Source: Circinella umbellata | Taxonomy: Eukaryota; Mucoromycota; Mucoromycetes; Mucorales; Lichtheimiaceae | Direction of reading: 5' to 3' | DNA length: 64,000 nt | Assembly: GCA_025093555.1 (NCBI GenBank) | Contig: JAIWNF010000015.1 | Coordinates: 782,437-846,436, forward strand | Program-made: the position numbers and the translations under genes | The notes under the pieces: model-generated | Databases searched by the model: none | What the model was told of the DNA's origin: nothing | What the model saw: the letters and a program-made list of their open reading frames with translations, nothing else | Shown: positions 22,467 through 32,999 of the stretch, piece by piece | Layout: the number at the start of each line of letters is the position of its first letter | Numbering within the stretch: position 1 is the stretch's first letter

Positions 22467-23337
22467 ACTTTTATCAACCTCTTTTCTAATTGCCTAATTG
22501 GTGTAACGTACATACCGTTACCCAATTTTTTTTCTCTTTATTCACATATATTATCTCGAATATTAGTATAATCCCCATTATAAATAACACTATTATTATT
22601 TTTATCTCTTTCATTATCATTATTATTATTGATTATAGTCACATGTTATCATCAAATATTCTTATTATAGTATAAAAACCCATTGTGCCATTTTTATTGG
22701 ATCCCACTTTTGAGAATTTTTACAAAAGCAATTGCTTCTTTTTACAAGAGCAATTGTAACTTTTCACAAATGCTATTGCAATATTTTACAAAAGCTATTG
22801 AATATTTTTACAAAAGCAAATAGTATAAATACCCACCCTTTTTCCACCTTCAATTTTTCTCTTCAGTTCTATTTTCCTTAAGTTTTATCTTTAACATTGT
22901 CTTAACTTTTAAATAAATTATCGTTTATAAATAAATCCTTTCATTTGATTTACATTTAGTAATTTTATTAAGACTTCTCTTTTTGTGGTTTCAGACATAA
23001 CATTCCTGAATATTAGAACTCCCACATACCATTTATCTATAATTATTAAGTTAATTATAACCTTTACTATATTTTCTTAACATAAATCATATCAATTACA
23101 TATAACGAAGCTCTTTATCACCATGGGAAACCTTTGGGACATTTGGGACATTTGGGACATTGGGAAATAGATTTCTTTCTCAGTGCAGATATTTCCTTTT
23201 ATAGATAGTTTGTATTCAAAGTTTGTGTACCAAGCAGACCCAATGAAAATCAATATTAAAGTATGTATATTTGATAAATGCTTATTAATTATAATATATA
23301 TATAGAAAAAAAACAATGATATGCCAAAAAAAAACTA

Positions 23338-24031
23338 TTTTCTAGTAGAAGTTACTTTCCCCTTCTTTTTGTGACCAGCGCGTTGTTCGGTTGTTGATGG
23401 TGTTGAAGAGGAGAGTGCAGAATTTCTGCGGGTGGTAGGAATGAACACACCGCGATCCGCAAAGGTATTTTGCCAGAAGCGCGATGTGCTGTTGTCGTTG
23501 TCATTGTCATTGTTGTTGAGGAAGGCGGTATGTAAAGAGGGCATGCGGGGATCAAGCATACCCTCTAAGGGTTGGTGGGATGATGATGATGGTTGTTGTC
23601 GTGGTGAGGTGTGGTCTTGATGTGGGTGGTTGCGAGGGAGTGGCGAATGATGAGTAGGTGGAGGAGACGACAGAGAATCTAGAAAAAAGACCTTTATCAG
23701 CATCTGAATAATGTAAACTTAACTAAATGCATGCTATGCTTATTGGTAACTTAAGCTGGCATAGACTGAGCAGCACGAGTAGCAGAGCTAAAAACAATCA
23801 TTATAATAATTAGAATTGATGGAATATAATAGATATAATGCAACATGTTTGTTATAAATTAAGATTATATGTTACCTTCCACCGGACGTTTCTTGAGCAA
23901 CCGAATCACTATTTTGAAAAACGTATTATTTAGATACATGTCATTATTATATAATTGAATAAGTTTACTTACGTTGACATCTCTGATGCCACTGAGCGGA
24001 TTGTTGTTGTTGTTGTTGTTCATATTGAAAA
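23338..24031 (-). CDS. possible small multi-exon gene inside the CACTA-like element
   Basis: On the minus strand an Asn-rich start (ATG at 24031) is followed by GT...AG-bounded segments and a Pro/Ser/His-rich, then Asn-Asp-repeat, then basic C-terminus (AGHKKKGKVTSTRK, stop at about 23335). Exon joins could not be made consistent in every frame, so the model is tentative. No domain recognised. A basic tail would suit a DNA-binding accessory protein, but that is inference. Confidence 0.3.
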
Positions 24032-24123
24032 GGTTAGAGATTGAAAAAAAAAACTGATGGAAGTAAAAAGTAGTATGTTGTAATATCAGAATTAAAAGTT
24101 ATTACCATCCCCATATTTATACT

Positions 24124-24552
24124 ATTCGAACGTGTCGTTTCATGCATACCATAATCAGTACCGAATATTACCATTTGATTTTATTAATAATAAGTATATT
24201 AATAATGCTAGCATTCATTCCATATTCCTACCGTTCGACGTGTCATTTCATACAAACCATAATCAATACCAAATATCACCATCCCACTCTATTAATAAGC
24301 AAACCACCCCATATTCCCACTGTTCAATGTGTTGTTTCATCCAAACCATAATCAGTACCGAATATCACCACCCACTCTATTAAAAAGTAAATTAATAATA
24401 TCAATAACAATTTCAAGTTCGCTCATAATACCGAATATTACCATCTGATTCTATTAATGAGTATATTAATAATGTTTATAGCATTCATTCCATATTCCTA
24501 CCGTTCGACGTGTAATTTCATACAAACCGTAATCAGTACCAAAAAATTACCA
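24124..24552. repeat. imperfect tandem repeats, about 100-120 bp units
   Basis: At least four variants of a unit containing CCATATTCCTACCGTTCGA, TTTCATACAAACCATAATCA and ACCGAATATTACCAT, interspersed with TATTAATAATG. They occupy the right subterminal part of the CACTA-like element and are a plausible binding array for its transposase, though that is not shown. Confidence 0.7.
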
Positions 24553-25757
24553 TCCCGCTTCCACAACTTGAACAAATAAGGAAAAACGATTGTAGTAAAA
24601 GTCTGAACAAAGTTAAAGCTCACACTTATTGCTTTCATTATGATTGCCAATGGCCGAACGATTCAGAGTGCTGAGACATATTCGATTAGAAATGCATTGA
24701 TGACTGGGTAAACTGCAAGAATTACATTGGGAGATTAACATTGGTTAAAAAGTTATTTTGCAACCTTATTATATACAACACGCGCTATTTATTATTGACC
24801 TTCCGCCGTTACAAAAATTTAGACTCCTTTTCCTTTTTTGTCAAAAAGATTTTGTCCCAAATGTCCCAAACGTCCCAAATGTCCCAAGAATTTCCCATGG
24901 TGTATTACAACAAGTAACGCTTCATTGGATAAGTAAAATTATTATGACTAAAATTATAGCCATATTCAGTCCCATTTTCAATAAATTTTTTAACAAACAA
25001 GTTATATCTACCATCCATTGCAATGCAATCTAAATTATTTATATTTTTATACAATTTCATTATAAGAAACATAGTTCCATCATTACCTTTTGCACATTTT
25101 TCACTACTTGAAATATATAATATACTTCTATTAATGTCTACTACAATTTGAGTTCTTAAACTAGGCCCTTTTAGTTTATATGAATATAATCCACTTGAAC
25201 TTACATTTGGACTATAGTATTTTACTTTACTATCATGACCATCTATATATAAAGTTATATTCTCAAAACCATTTGGATTATATGCATTTGCAGCTAAAAC
25301 CCTAATCTTTATATTTGAAAATAAATTTTCTAAATCAGTTTTTACTTGTTTATAAATATTATTGTCATTATTTATCCAAAAATCTTTATATGAATTATAA
25401 AATGTTGTATATAGTATTATATTTACCATCTCAGGACCTGATCTACCAGAAACAATATGATATAAAAGAATTAATCCTTTTTCTATCTTCTAGTATGAAC
25501 CTGGATATTCTCGATTAGTATATAATTTAGTTAAAAAATAATAAACAGGAACATACCCTAATTTTTCCAATAATTCATTTTTTATATCTTTCATAATTTC
25601 ATTATTTTTTATATCTTTTATTTTTGTATGATGATTAAATCTATTCTTAATTTCCAGCCAAGATTCTCTTAAAAAATCCAATTGTTAATTATTGAGTTAT
25701 TAACTTCATCATTTAATTTACTTTTAAATTCTAAATTAACATTATCGATATCCTTTT

Positions 25758-25852
25758 TCTATCATCATAGGGGACAAATCGACATCATATGGATTTTTAT
25801 TATTTAAATGTAATGTATATTTTTGATAAATTGAATTTTTCTATAATATAAA
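25758..25852. promoter_or_regulatory. short divergent intergenic region between two chromodomain transposase copies
   Basis: Ninety-five AT-rich bases separate the 5' ends of two oppositely oriented transposase copies. TATAATATAAA lies immediately before the ATG at 25853. It presumably holds the promoter of the plus-strand copy, but no specific element can be assigned. Confidence 0.35.
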
Positions 25853-27358
25853 ATGGATGTGGATAATGGTATAAACATTGAACTAAAAAGTAAATTAAAA
25901 GATGAAATTGATAAATTAATATTAAATAAATGGATTTTTTTAGATGAACAATGGCCAGAAATTAGAAATAAATTTAATCATCATACTAAAGTAAAAGATA
26001 TTAAAGATAATGAGATTATAAAGGAAATTAAAAACGAACTATTAGAAAAACTAGGATATATTCCAGTTTATTATTTTTTAGCAGTATTATATGGTAATAA
26101 AAAATATCCTGGATCATATAGAGAAATAGAAAAAGGTTTAATATTATTATATCATATTGTTTCAGGTAGAAGTGGACCAAAAATGGCAAATATTATACCT
26201 TATACTACCTTTTATGACTTGTATAAAGATTTTTGGATTTCAAATTATATAAATTTAAATAAAAAAGTAAAATTGGATTTAGAAAATTTATTTTTGAATA
26301 TAAAAGTTAGAGTAATATCAGCAAAATCATATAATCCTAAAGGTTTCAAAAATGTCACGTTATTTATTGATGGACATGATAGTAAAATAAAGTATTATAA
26401 TCCAAGTGAAAGTAAAAAGAAATCATATTCTTATAAATTAGAAGGTATAGGATTAAGAACATAAATCATAGTAGATAGTAATAAAAATATATTATATATA
26501 TCCAATAGTGAAAGATGTGCTCAAGGTAATGATGGAACTATGTTTTTAAATATGAAATTATATAAAGATATTAATAAATTTGATTGTATAGCAATGAATG
26601 GAGGTTATAATCTATTTGTTGAAAAAATTATTGAAAATGCTAGTGAATATGGATTTGATTTTGGTCATAGAGAATTTGTATATCCAATTAGAAAAGAAAT
26701 TAATAATAAATTAACTACAATAGAATTAAATTTTAATAGTAAATTTGGCTCATTTAGATCGGAAATTGAAAACCACTTTTCTGTTCTTGCTTCAAAATTT
26801 AATAGGTTTAATAATAATAAAGCAGCAATTCAAATGTCTGAGAAAAAATATTATAATTTACAATTTAGAACCGCTTGTTTATTAAAAGATATATATAATT
26901 TATGTGAAGATTATGATATTGAAGTTAAACCTCATCATAAACTTTGGTATGGTGATAGATTTGAATTTCCATCAAAAATAAATAAAATTAATTTAGTTTT
27001 TAGTAATGAACAAAAAGTAAAAGAAGAATATAATGAAATAATAGAATTACAAACCACAATTTTAGACCTTAATATAGAAGATGTTGAAATGAAAGATAAA
27101 GATACATATATAGATAATATAGGAAAACTAAAAGAAATGCCTAAAAAAAGAAAACGTAATCAAATTAAAAATAAATCTCATGAAAATATATATGAAGTTG
27201 AAAAAATAGTTAATCATATGGTAGATAATTATGGGAAACATGTTCTTTATATTAGATGGTTAGGATATAATGATAAAGATAATACTTGGGTTAAACATTC
27301 TGAATTTAATAGTGAGGATATTATTAACGATTATATGAAAGATAAAAATTTAAAATAA
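25853..27358 (+). CDS. chromodomain-bearing DDE transposase, near-complete (copy C)
   Basis: 501 codons with a single TAA (26462-26464) directly after GIGLRT and no frameshift. The start MDVDNGINIELKSKL is the first ATG. The middle has the likely DDE triad: Asp about residue 173 in LFIDGHDSKIKYY, Asp in CIAMNGGYNL (the family Asp is Asn here, against AMDG in copy A and AVDG in copy D) and Glu in SFRSEIENHFS, a layout close to DDE_Tnp_4 (IS5/Harbinger-like). After a basic linker (KKRKRNQIKNK) the last about 55 residues form a chromodomain: YEVEKIVNHM, YIRWLGYNDKDNTWV, IINDYM. The chromodomain presumably directs insertion to modified histones. The stop and the lost Asp suggest it is inactive. 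Confidence 0.8.
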
Positions 27359-27565
27359 AAAAATCCATACTCTACCCTATATATTTAAAGAGGATAAACT
27401 TCTCTATTTTTTTTATTTTAAGTAACTTAGTTGAGTAATTTTCTTATTATCTTTCCTATATCTAGTTGTCCCTTATTACATATATAAATTGTCTTGGCTT
27501 TTTTCTTTTTTTTATATATCTTTTTTATGTCTTTTCTATCATTAACTTTGTCCACATAGTTTGAA

Positions 27566-28036
27566 TTATATATAGGACATAAAGTTTTTCTTACATCCAT
27601 TTTGTGTTATTCTTTTATAACACATATAGCCATCTTTTTCCCCCCTTTTATGGATAAATGTACACCTATTTGGACTAGTATTTATGTACCAAAAATGATT
27701 TGTTTTTGTTGTTTCAATTTTTTCCTTTATAATATTTTCTATCATATTTCTTTTTCCTTTATTTGAGCCACATAAAACTTCATATTCAAAGTATTTTTCT
27801 ATAACTTCATTCATAATGTTTCTAATTGAACGTATCATAGTCTGTTTATATATAGGATTTCTGTATTGAGAATAACCGTTTTTGTTCTTGAATTTTGATA
27901 ATATTATATCTATATAGTAAAAAAAATTCAATTTTGTTTTTTTGATTTTTAAAATATTACCAATAATGTGATAATTGAAAGTCAGCAAACAAAAACTTGT
28001 ATAGAACCATCTAGATAAGCCCTCATATTTTTTCAA
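27566..28036 (-). CDS. small zinc-binding ORF convergent with the chromodomain transposase
   Basis: 156 residues starting MKKYEGLSRWFYTSF. No family recognised. The C-terminal third has HFWYINTSPNRCTFIHKRGE followed by KDGYMCYKR and a further Cys (NGCKKN), a Cys/His arrangement suggesting a zinc knuckle, rich in Lys/Arg. Relics of the same protein lie beside the two other chromodomain transposase copies (15410-15800 and 32570-32950), each on the opposite strand and downstream of the transposase stop. The gap here is about 207 bases. The recurrent association implies it is the second gene of the element, perhaps a DNA-binding or regulatory partner. Confidence 0.55.
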   Translation of the reverse strand: MKKYEGLSRWFYTSFCLLTFNYHIIGNILKIKKTKLNFFYYIDIILSKFKNKNGYSQYRNPIYKQTMIRSIRNIMNEVIEKYFEYEVLCGSNKGKRNMIENIIKEKIETTKTNHFWYINTSPNRCTFIHKRGEKDGYMCYKRITQNGCKKNFMSYI

Positions 28037-28891
28037 TTTTTATTATATTTACTTTCTTAATAGATAATAACATAAGCAGATCGATTCCAACTTGTTACCT
28101 ATTATCATACTTAAGGGAAATCTGTAACTCTTTTGGATACTATTAGATCTTTTCTAGATACCTTTGGAACTACATATAAAACTTATATAACACAAATGGC
28201 AAGGAGCTGGAGTTAATCAAAAATTATATAAAAAGGACCTTCATCTAATGACTCAAGAATAATAATTTTACTTCTAATTAGTTTTTCTTATATTATGAAT
28301 CATTCCACTTCCTCCACTTCAATATCTTCAAATAACTCACAAACCAAATCATTCAGTAAGATTAACAAAACTAATTACACAGAATTTAATGATTAGAATT
28401 ATAATAAACAGGAACAGTATCCCCAGCCCCAAATTTAGAACCAAGAAAGAAGCAAAGTTATACCAGAACTAACAGTGCAACACAATGGTAATACCCTTTT
28501 TCAAGTATACAATCCTGACTTTAAACCTCCTTTGGAACTTACAGAAACCAATGAACTTAATAATAAGGTGAATTTTATTTCGATCTTGTACATGAGATTG
28601 TAAACCAGAAAATGATACATATAAAGCTATTGCAAAATATTAACAAAGCTAGAAAGCTTTTAGCGACTGCATTGTCTACAGAATACTACTACTTTTGTGG
28701 CAACAAAAGGATGAACAAGAATGTATGAATTTTATCCAAAATTATATATTTATTCATATTCATGACATGTATCTTATACTGAGGACACTGAGCTACATAT
28801 TCGTATCAATCAATATTATAATAATCTTTTTGCGGCTAGATTCCCACACATACTTCCTTCATGAGATGTGAATTTTTAAAGCTTAGGGATC
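28037..28891. other. degenerate sequence with gag-like scraps
   Basis: Short readable stretches on the plus strand (MNHSTSSTSISSNNSQTKS near 28294, then VYNPDFKPPLELTETNELNN and ARKLLATALSTEYYYF) are broken by many stops. Their position directly before an LTR-like repeat would fit a rotted retroelement, but no diagnostic motif is present. Confidence 0.3.
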
Positions 28892-29443
28892 TGTTACCCC
28901 TCCTTTCGATTTTTCCCCCTCTATTTTTTTATCATTATTATTATTTTTACAATTAGTACCATCAGTCTTATCTCAATATTCTTATAACATTACAAATATT
29001 CTTATTTAAAATAAATATAAGAAGTTTTCAGTTAATAATAATTTTCACCTTTATCCAATAAGAATTAACTATATGTACCTGGAATGGGATTCAATTTTAC
29101 CTGGAACTTGATTCAATTTTAGCTGAAATTGTATTCGATTCCATTTGAAATAAGATTCAAATTAAGGAGTTAGATAATCAGATAATTAGTATAAAAAGGA
29201 TAGTTTCTTCCTTTCACACAAAATAACTATTAGTTCACTCTCTTTCATTTTTATTTAAATAAACTCTTTTCCTGACTACTTTGATTGGTTGAATTTGCTG
29301 GTTATAAAACCGCCCTTTTATTTATTTTTTCTTTTTATTGAATAAGTTATCAATATAACTTCCCTTCTTCCTTGAGTCTTTTACTCGGAATTTCTTATAT
29401 TTTCTTTTTATTTTATTAATTACGATCCGAACGGAACGTAACA
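28892..29443 (+). repeat. solo LTR-like repeat, family F, copy 2
   Basis: Related to 9882-10353: AGTATAAAAAGGATAG TATA-like block, AATAAACTCTTTTCCTG, ATAAAACCGCCCTTTT and the end GATCCGAACGGAACGTAACA. Candidate ends TGTTAC...GTAACA. The left third has a triplicated TTCAATTTTA/ATTCGATT motif (29090-29160). No target duplication visible. Confidence 0.5.
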
Positions 29444-30578
29444 ATAGTAATAGATAATAATCAGTTAAAAAATATAGAGTATATAAACTATATTAATATT
29501 TTAAAAGGTAAAATTAAAAACAAGAATATCAAAAAACCAGAATATTAATACAGTTGAGCCTTAAAATTTCCTTTTTTGTAAGATACTCTGCCTTTGAATT
29601 TCATTCTTTTGCTTTTCATTTGCTCACTGTAATTTAAAGATAATTGTCAGCTATTCTGATATAAAAACATTGGTTGCTGGAAATTAATACAAAAAAGTTG
29701 TCTGCGGGAAGGGTTTTTGTTTCAACCTATTGCTACTATAAAAATTGTAATGATTTACTATCAATCGAAAGGCAAAGTTTGTCTTTGGTTATATTTTTAT
29801 TTTTTTGCAAAAATCTATTACAGGTGTCTCTCCACAACCATATTTGCAGTTTTTTTATCATAGTAAAAAGTCTTTTCCCCAACTATCATATTCTATATCA
29901 TCATTGGACATTGCCTTTTGTATTTGACCTAACCCAATGATCTTTTAAAATTGGGCCATAGAACAAAAGTTTTTTTATTTGTCCCATTTCTTTTTTTTCT
30001 CCTGGATTTTAACATTGTAGAAAATGACCTGTCATGCATATGAAAGTACAACTCATTCTAGAACAAATCATCGCGATTGTCCAGCCAATCCAAACCATCT
30101 CCGAACTTCTAATCCTGGCTCTCTGATTTTTGTTGATGCAGCAAGCATTATCATTAATGTTAATAACATACCTGAGCAATCAATTGTATCAGATTCTGTT
30201 GTGCCAACTCAACGTACCTATGATGAAGCTTTTCAACAAACAGCCAAACAATGAGCAACAGTATTACAACCTCAGTATGTTATCTACATTTTTCTCTGAT
30301 ATCTGTCTAAATAGTTCAAACATTTTTTATTTTTATAGTACTAAGTGGCCTATGTCCTATAGGCAAATTGGCCGGCTATTTGTAGTACTTTGATTGAGAT
30401 TACAAGAGAAAGCATGTAATACAAGGTGAATTAAATAATGAATGATATTAAGCTACATTTTTGCTGATAGTACTTATCGAATTAACGCCCTTATGGCACC
30501 TATAAGAGTAGTAACATAGAATAGAGAAACTTAATAGGGGATTAAGTAGATACAGTGCAGAAAGAGGACAATATCAAC
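29444..30578. other. no intact gene; possible Helitron-type N-terminal scrap at 30024-30254
   Basis: Mostly unassigned. From 30024 the frame MTCHAYESTTHSRTNHRDCP (CxxC/H-like, then NPNHLRTSN) resembles the Cys/His-rich start seen in fungal Helitron helicase ORFs, but only 76 residues remain, the second Cys of the usual CxxC is Tyr, and no Rep or helicase motif follows. Confidence 0.3.
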
Positions 30579-30889
30579 TAGGGTTCTTAGTAGACCGATC
30601 CAGATCGGATTTTCAGAAATCCAGATTGTTGATGGATTAGAGAATTGCAATCCGAATCCGTTTCATAAAAATCTGGATTGAATATGTAATCTGTAATGTA
30701 AAAGAAACAATTAAATGAAAATTTAGGCTATATAGTAGATGTCACAGTATTTCTTCATGAGAGAAGGTATTTTACAAGATTGTGTATGGTAGTCGTTTGA
30801 GATCGTTTAAGAAAAGTAAAACATTGGTAACAGAGATGCATTATTTTTAGATGATTTTATTATTTTGGTTTGAAAAACATAATAGGAAA

Positions 30890-31080
30890 TAAATAAGTTA
30901 TAATAAAAATTGTAGTAATAAAAAGTTATAATGGGAAAAAAGAAGTTACAATGGGAAAAGAAAGTTATAGTTGAAAAAAATTATAGTGGGAAAGTTATAG
31001 TAGGAAAAAGAAAGTTATAGTAATAAAAAAGTTTATAGTGAAAAAAAAAGTTATGGGTGCAGAAAAAAAAAGTATAAGTT
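30890..31080. repeat. degenerate minisatellite, AAAGTTATAGTGGGAAAA-type unit
   Basis: About nine imperfect copies of a 15-22 base unit around AAAGTTATAGTRGGAAAA, varying by A-run length, within the hAT-like element. Confidence 0.75.
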
Positions 31081-31482
31081 TTTGTGGTAGAAATTTTACA
31101 TGATGTAAATTTCCGGTGTGCTGAAAAAAAAGAGGTATAAGTTTACCTTTTCTGTTTACAATTAAATAAAAGTTCATAATTCTCTTTATCATTACTAGAT
31201 TACTAAAAATAATATTTAAGTTCATTAATCTCTCTTTTTAATCTTCAATTTTTGTTTTTTTCTTTTCAGATATTTTTTTTTCTATATTAAAGTTATTACT
31301 ACTTTTCTTTTCAACTGCTCTATTCAAGTATATAATAATATACAAAAACTTAAATTTTCTGTAAAATATAGTTACTCTCTTCCTTATTTGAATATATATA
31401 CCTTACCACAGCATTGTTGAAACTTTGATCTATTACTCTATAATTATAATGACGGATCAGAAAAATCTGCCGGATCCATAGA

Positions 31483-31858
31483 TGTAATGGTGTAAGACCA
31501 TTACAACGATATATTCAACCATAAGGTTGTTGATCTACATGCTTATCTGCGGAATACTAAGGATAGACGATAGTATGGTCGAGCACATGGTTGGATATAG
31601 AAATATTAGGATAGTTATTCTATATAGAAATGTTGATCATTGATATTAGATATATATTAGTTAGATGTAAAGTAGCCCCTGATATTTCGACGGATATAAA
31701 TAAAGGGTTTCCTGACAACCAGAAAACAGCAATTCGTTTTTATCATATATATTCTCGAGCCCCTTTTCTTTCTACCAATATTAACTATTACGCTTCCTCA
31801 TAAACTGGCTGATAGAACCTGATTGTAAGTATACAATAATCAGTCATGCGCTATTACA
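31483..31858 (+). repeat. solo LTR with perfect 5-bp duplication ATAGA
   Basis: A 376-base unit with TGTAAT...ATTACA ends, flanked by ATAGA on both sides (31478-31482 and 31859-31863). A TATA-like GGATATAAATAAAGGG sits in its second half. The left end begins with a short palindrome (TGTAATGGTGTAAGACCATTACA region). It interrupts the right arm of the hAT-like element. Typical product of recombination between the LTRs of a full retroelement. Confidence 0.85.
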
Positions 31859-32215
31859 ATAGATCTCAATCCGGATTATAGAATTACGATCTGAATCTGA
31901 TCCGAATCTGTTGAGACACAATCCAAATCTGATCCAATCCATATGAAAAATGGATCGGTTTATAAATCCGGATTGTACTAAGATCCCTATCCTTTAATTT
32001 CATAACTTCTTTACATATATGATCAATTTATCTTAAATAACTAGCATTTTTTTAATAATCTTACTTCTATAAAAATTCAATAAAATCACCTTACTTTTAA
32101 TAACTTTTATATATATATTTTTTATCAATAAAATTCTATCCCATCTTAAATACAACTTATTAGTATACTAATACAGTTTATTTTTTATTTGATTGAATTC
32201 ACAAAACAATTATAT

Positions 32216-32345
32216 AGCCTTGGGCATCGTTGCTACCAGGCGCAAAGCGCCTTTTTGGGGGGTCAAGGGGGCTTTACCCCCCTTGCGATGTGTTTTCTGT
32301 TGAATGACCCAAAGTGAAGCGATGCAGGCAAACGCTAGTTTCTAT
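32216..32345. other. GC-rich double-hairpin island
   Basis: In a background of roughly one quarter G+C, this block contains two perfect or near-perfect stem-loops: AGGCGCAAAGCGCCT (32238-32252) and CAAGGGGG-CTTTA-CCCCCCTTG (32264-32285), joined by a TTTTTGGGGGG run. No ORF. Composition unlike anything nearby. Confidence 0.7.
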
Positions 32346-32569
32346 ATTAGAAGATGAATATCCTCAATTCGATATAATCGTGAAGGGTTTTTATAGCAGT
32401 GATGTTATATATTGTATAGAGTATAAAAGCAATAGAAAATTGGAATAAAAATTATATAGTTTATTTTTATTTGCCAAGAAATCAAATTTCAAATTTACTT
32501 ACTTTTTACAAAAATTGATATAAAAATAAATACACCAAAAAATTTAATCAATTTCAAAATGGTTGCAAT

Positions 32570-32960
32570 TAATGATTAACTTCCTATTAATAATCATATA
32601 CAATTACGCACAAATTTATGTAATGAGATAGATACTTTTATGCAAACAGAATTTAGCCATTTTATTGAAAAAATATGATCACAATAATACAAAAAAAAAT
32701 TAAATAAAAAAATATAAGAAACATTTTCATCAGATCATTTCCTTTATCTTAGTATGAACAATAATTTTTGTACTAAAAAGATTAAGACAAATTTAAATGG
32801 AAAAAAACCAGATTATCTTTGTTATAAACATAGTAAAATACATAAACCAGAAAAAAGAAAAAAAGCTAATTGAAAAGGTAATAAAAATCAAGAAAAAAAA
32901 AAAAGAAAACCTATAAAAACTACAATAGAAAATCCCTTTTTGTTATGCTTTGACAATATT
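32570..32960 (+). pseudogene. relic of the zinc-binding ORF beside chromodomain transposase copy D
   Basis: Scattered frames read QLRTNLCNEIDTFMQTEF and, near 32755, MNNNFCTKKIKTNLNGKKPD followed by YLCYKHSKIHKPEKRKK. The second matches NKPDFLCSQHSKLHIPQKR of the relic at 15.4-15.8 kb. Stops and shifts throughout. Convergent with the transposase relic that ends near 33000. Confidence 0.5.
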
Positions 32961-32999
32961 CTTCCATAAAAATTATTTATAATATCCATAGGCTATGTT

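Larger units (their letters stand above)
23119..24902. mobile_element. non-autonomous CACTA-like element, 3-bp TAT duplication
   Basis: Ends are perfect inverted 12-mers, CACCATGGGAAA and its complement, flanked by TAT on each side (23116-23118, 24903-24905). The undisturbed target CTCTTTATTAC is seen in the sister repeat at about 16396-16406. Just inside the ends are three to four copies of TTTGGGACA in inverted orientation on the two sides, the subterminal-repeat pattern of CACTA/EnSpm elements, which also make 2-3 bp duplications. No transposase is inside. A Tnp2 gene of that superfamily lies at 60-64 kb, but its ends could not be compared. Confidence 0.75.
22493..24923. mobile_element. 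R-type LTR-like insertion, copy 2, itself carrying a CACTA-like element
   Basis: Sits inside the chromodomain transposase gene between direct repeats ATTG (22489-22492 and 24924-24927). Right of 22643 it matches the repeat at 15908-16418 base for base with few changes, up to ...CTCTTTAT, is then interrupted by the element at 23119-24902, and resumes as TTACAACAAGTAACGCTTC. Its first 150 bases (from CCTAATTGGTGTAACG) have no counterpart at copy 1. About 650 bases remain without the inner insertion. No coding capacity. Confidence 0.7.
16453..25757 (-). pseudogene. chromodomain DDE transposase, one gene split by three nested insertions (copy A)
   Basis: A single minus-strand gene in four pieces. 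25757-24924 gives the N-terminal half (NWIFLRESWLEIKNRFNHH ... ITLYIDGHDSKV ... IAMDGRYNL ... NNFTYP). 22492-22477 with 18811-18722 continues as IRKEV, then LTINALNYNSKFGSFRSEIE. 17001-16453 holds SDKKYYNLQFRVACL to the C-terminal chromodomain (LEKIVDHM ... FYMKWLGYSDNENSWV) and stop. Comparison with the near-complete copy at 25853-27358 shows the pieces abut once the insertions and their target duplications (TA; ACTTTTATCA; ATTG) are removed. Probable DDE acids are Asp in IDGHDS, Asp in AMDG and Glu in SFRSEIE, a DDE_Tnp_4-like pattern. A TAG near 25490 and frame breaks in the tail add to its inactivity. Confidence 0.8.
30579..31989. mobile_element. non-autonomous hAT-like element with ATCCGGAT-rich ends
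   Basis: Inverted ends TAGGGTTCTTAGTA and, on the other side, the complement TAGGGATCTTAGTA, each followed by many short ATCCAGAT/ATCCGGAT/GATCC motifs, the kind of subterminal clusters hAT transposases bind. No transposase inside. The interior holds a GTTATAGTGGGAAAA minisatellite and a later solo LTR. An 8-bp target duplication, expected for hAT, was not found, so the class is tentative. Confidence 0.5.

Noticed and set aside
9882..29443. F-type repeats as LTRs of one full element spanning 9.9-29.4 kb
   Set aside because: The two copies differ considerably, and the sequence between them is a series of unrelated insertions with their own boundaries.
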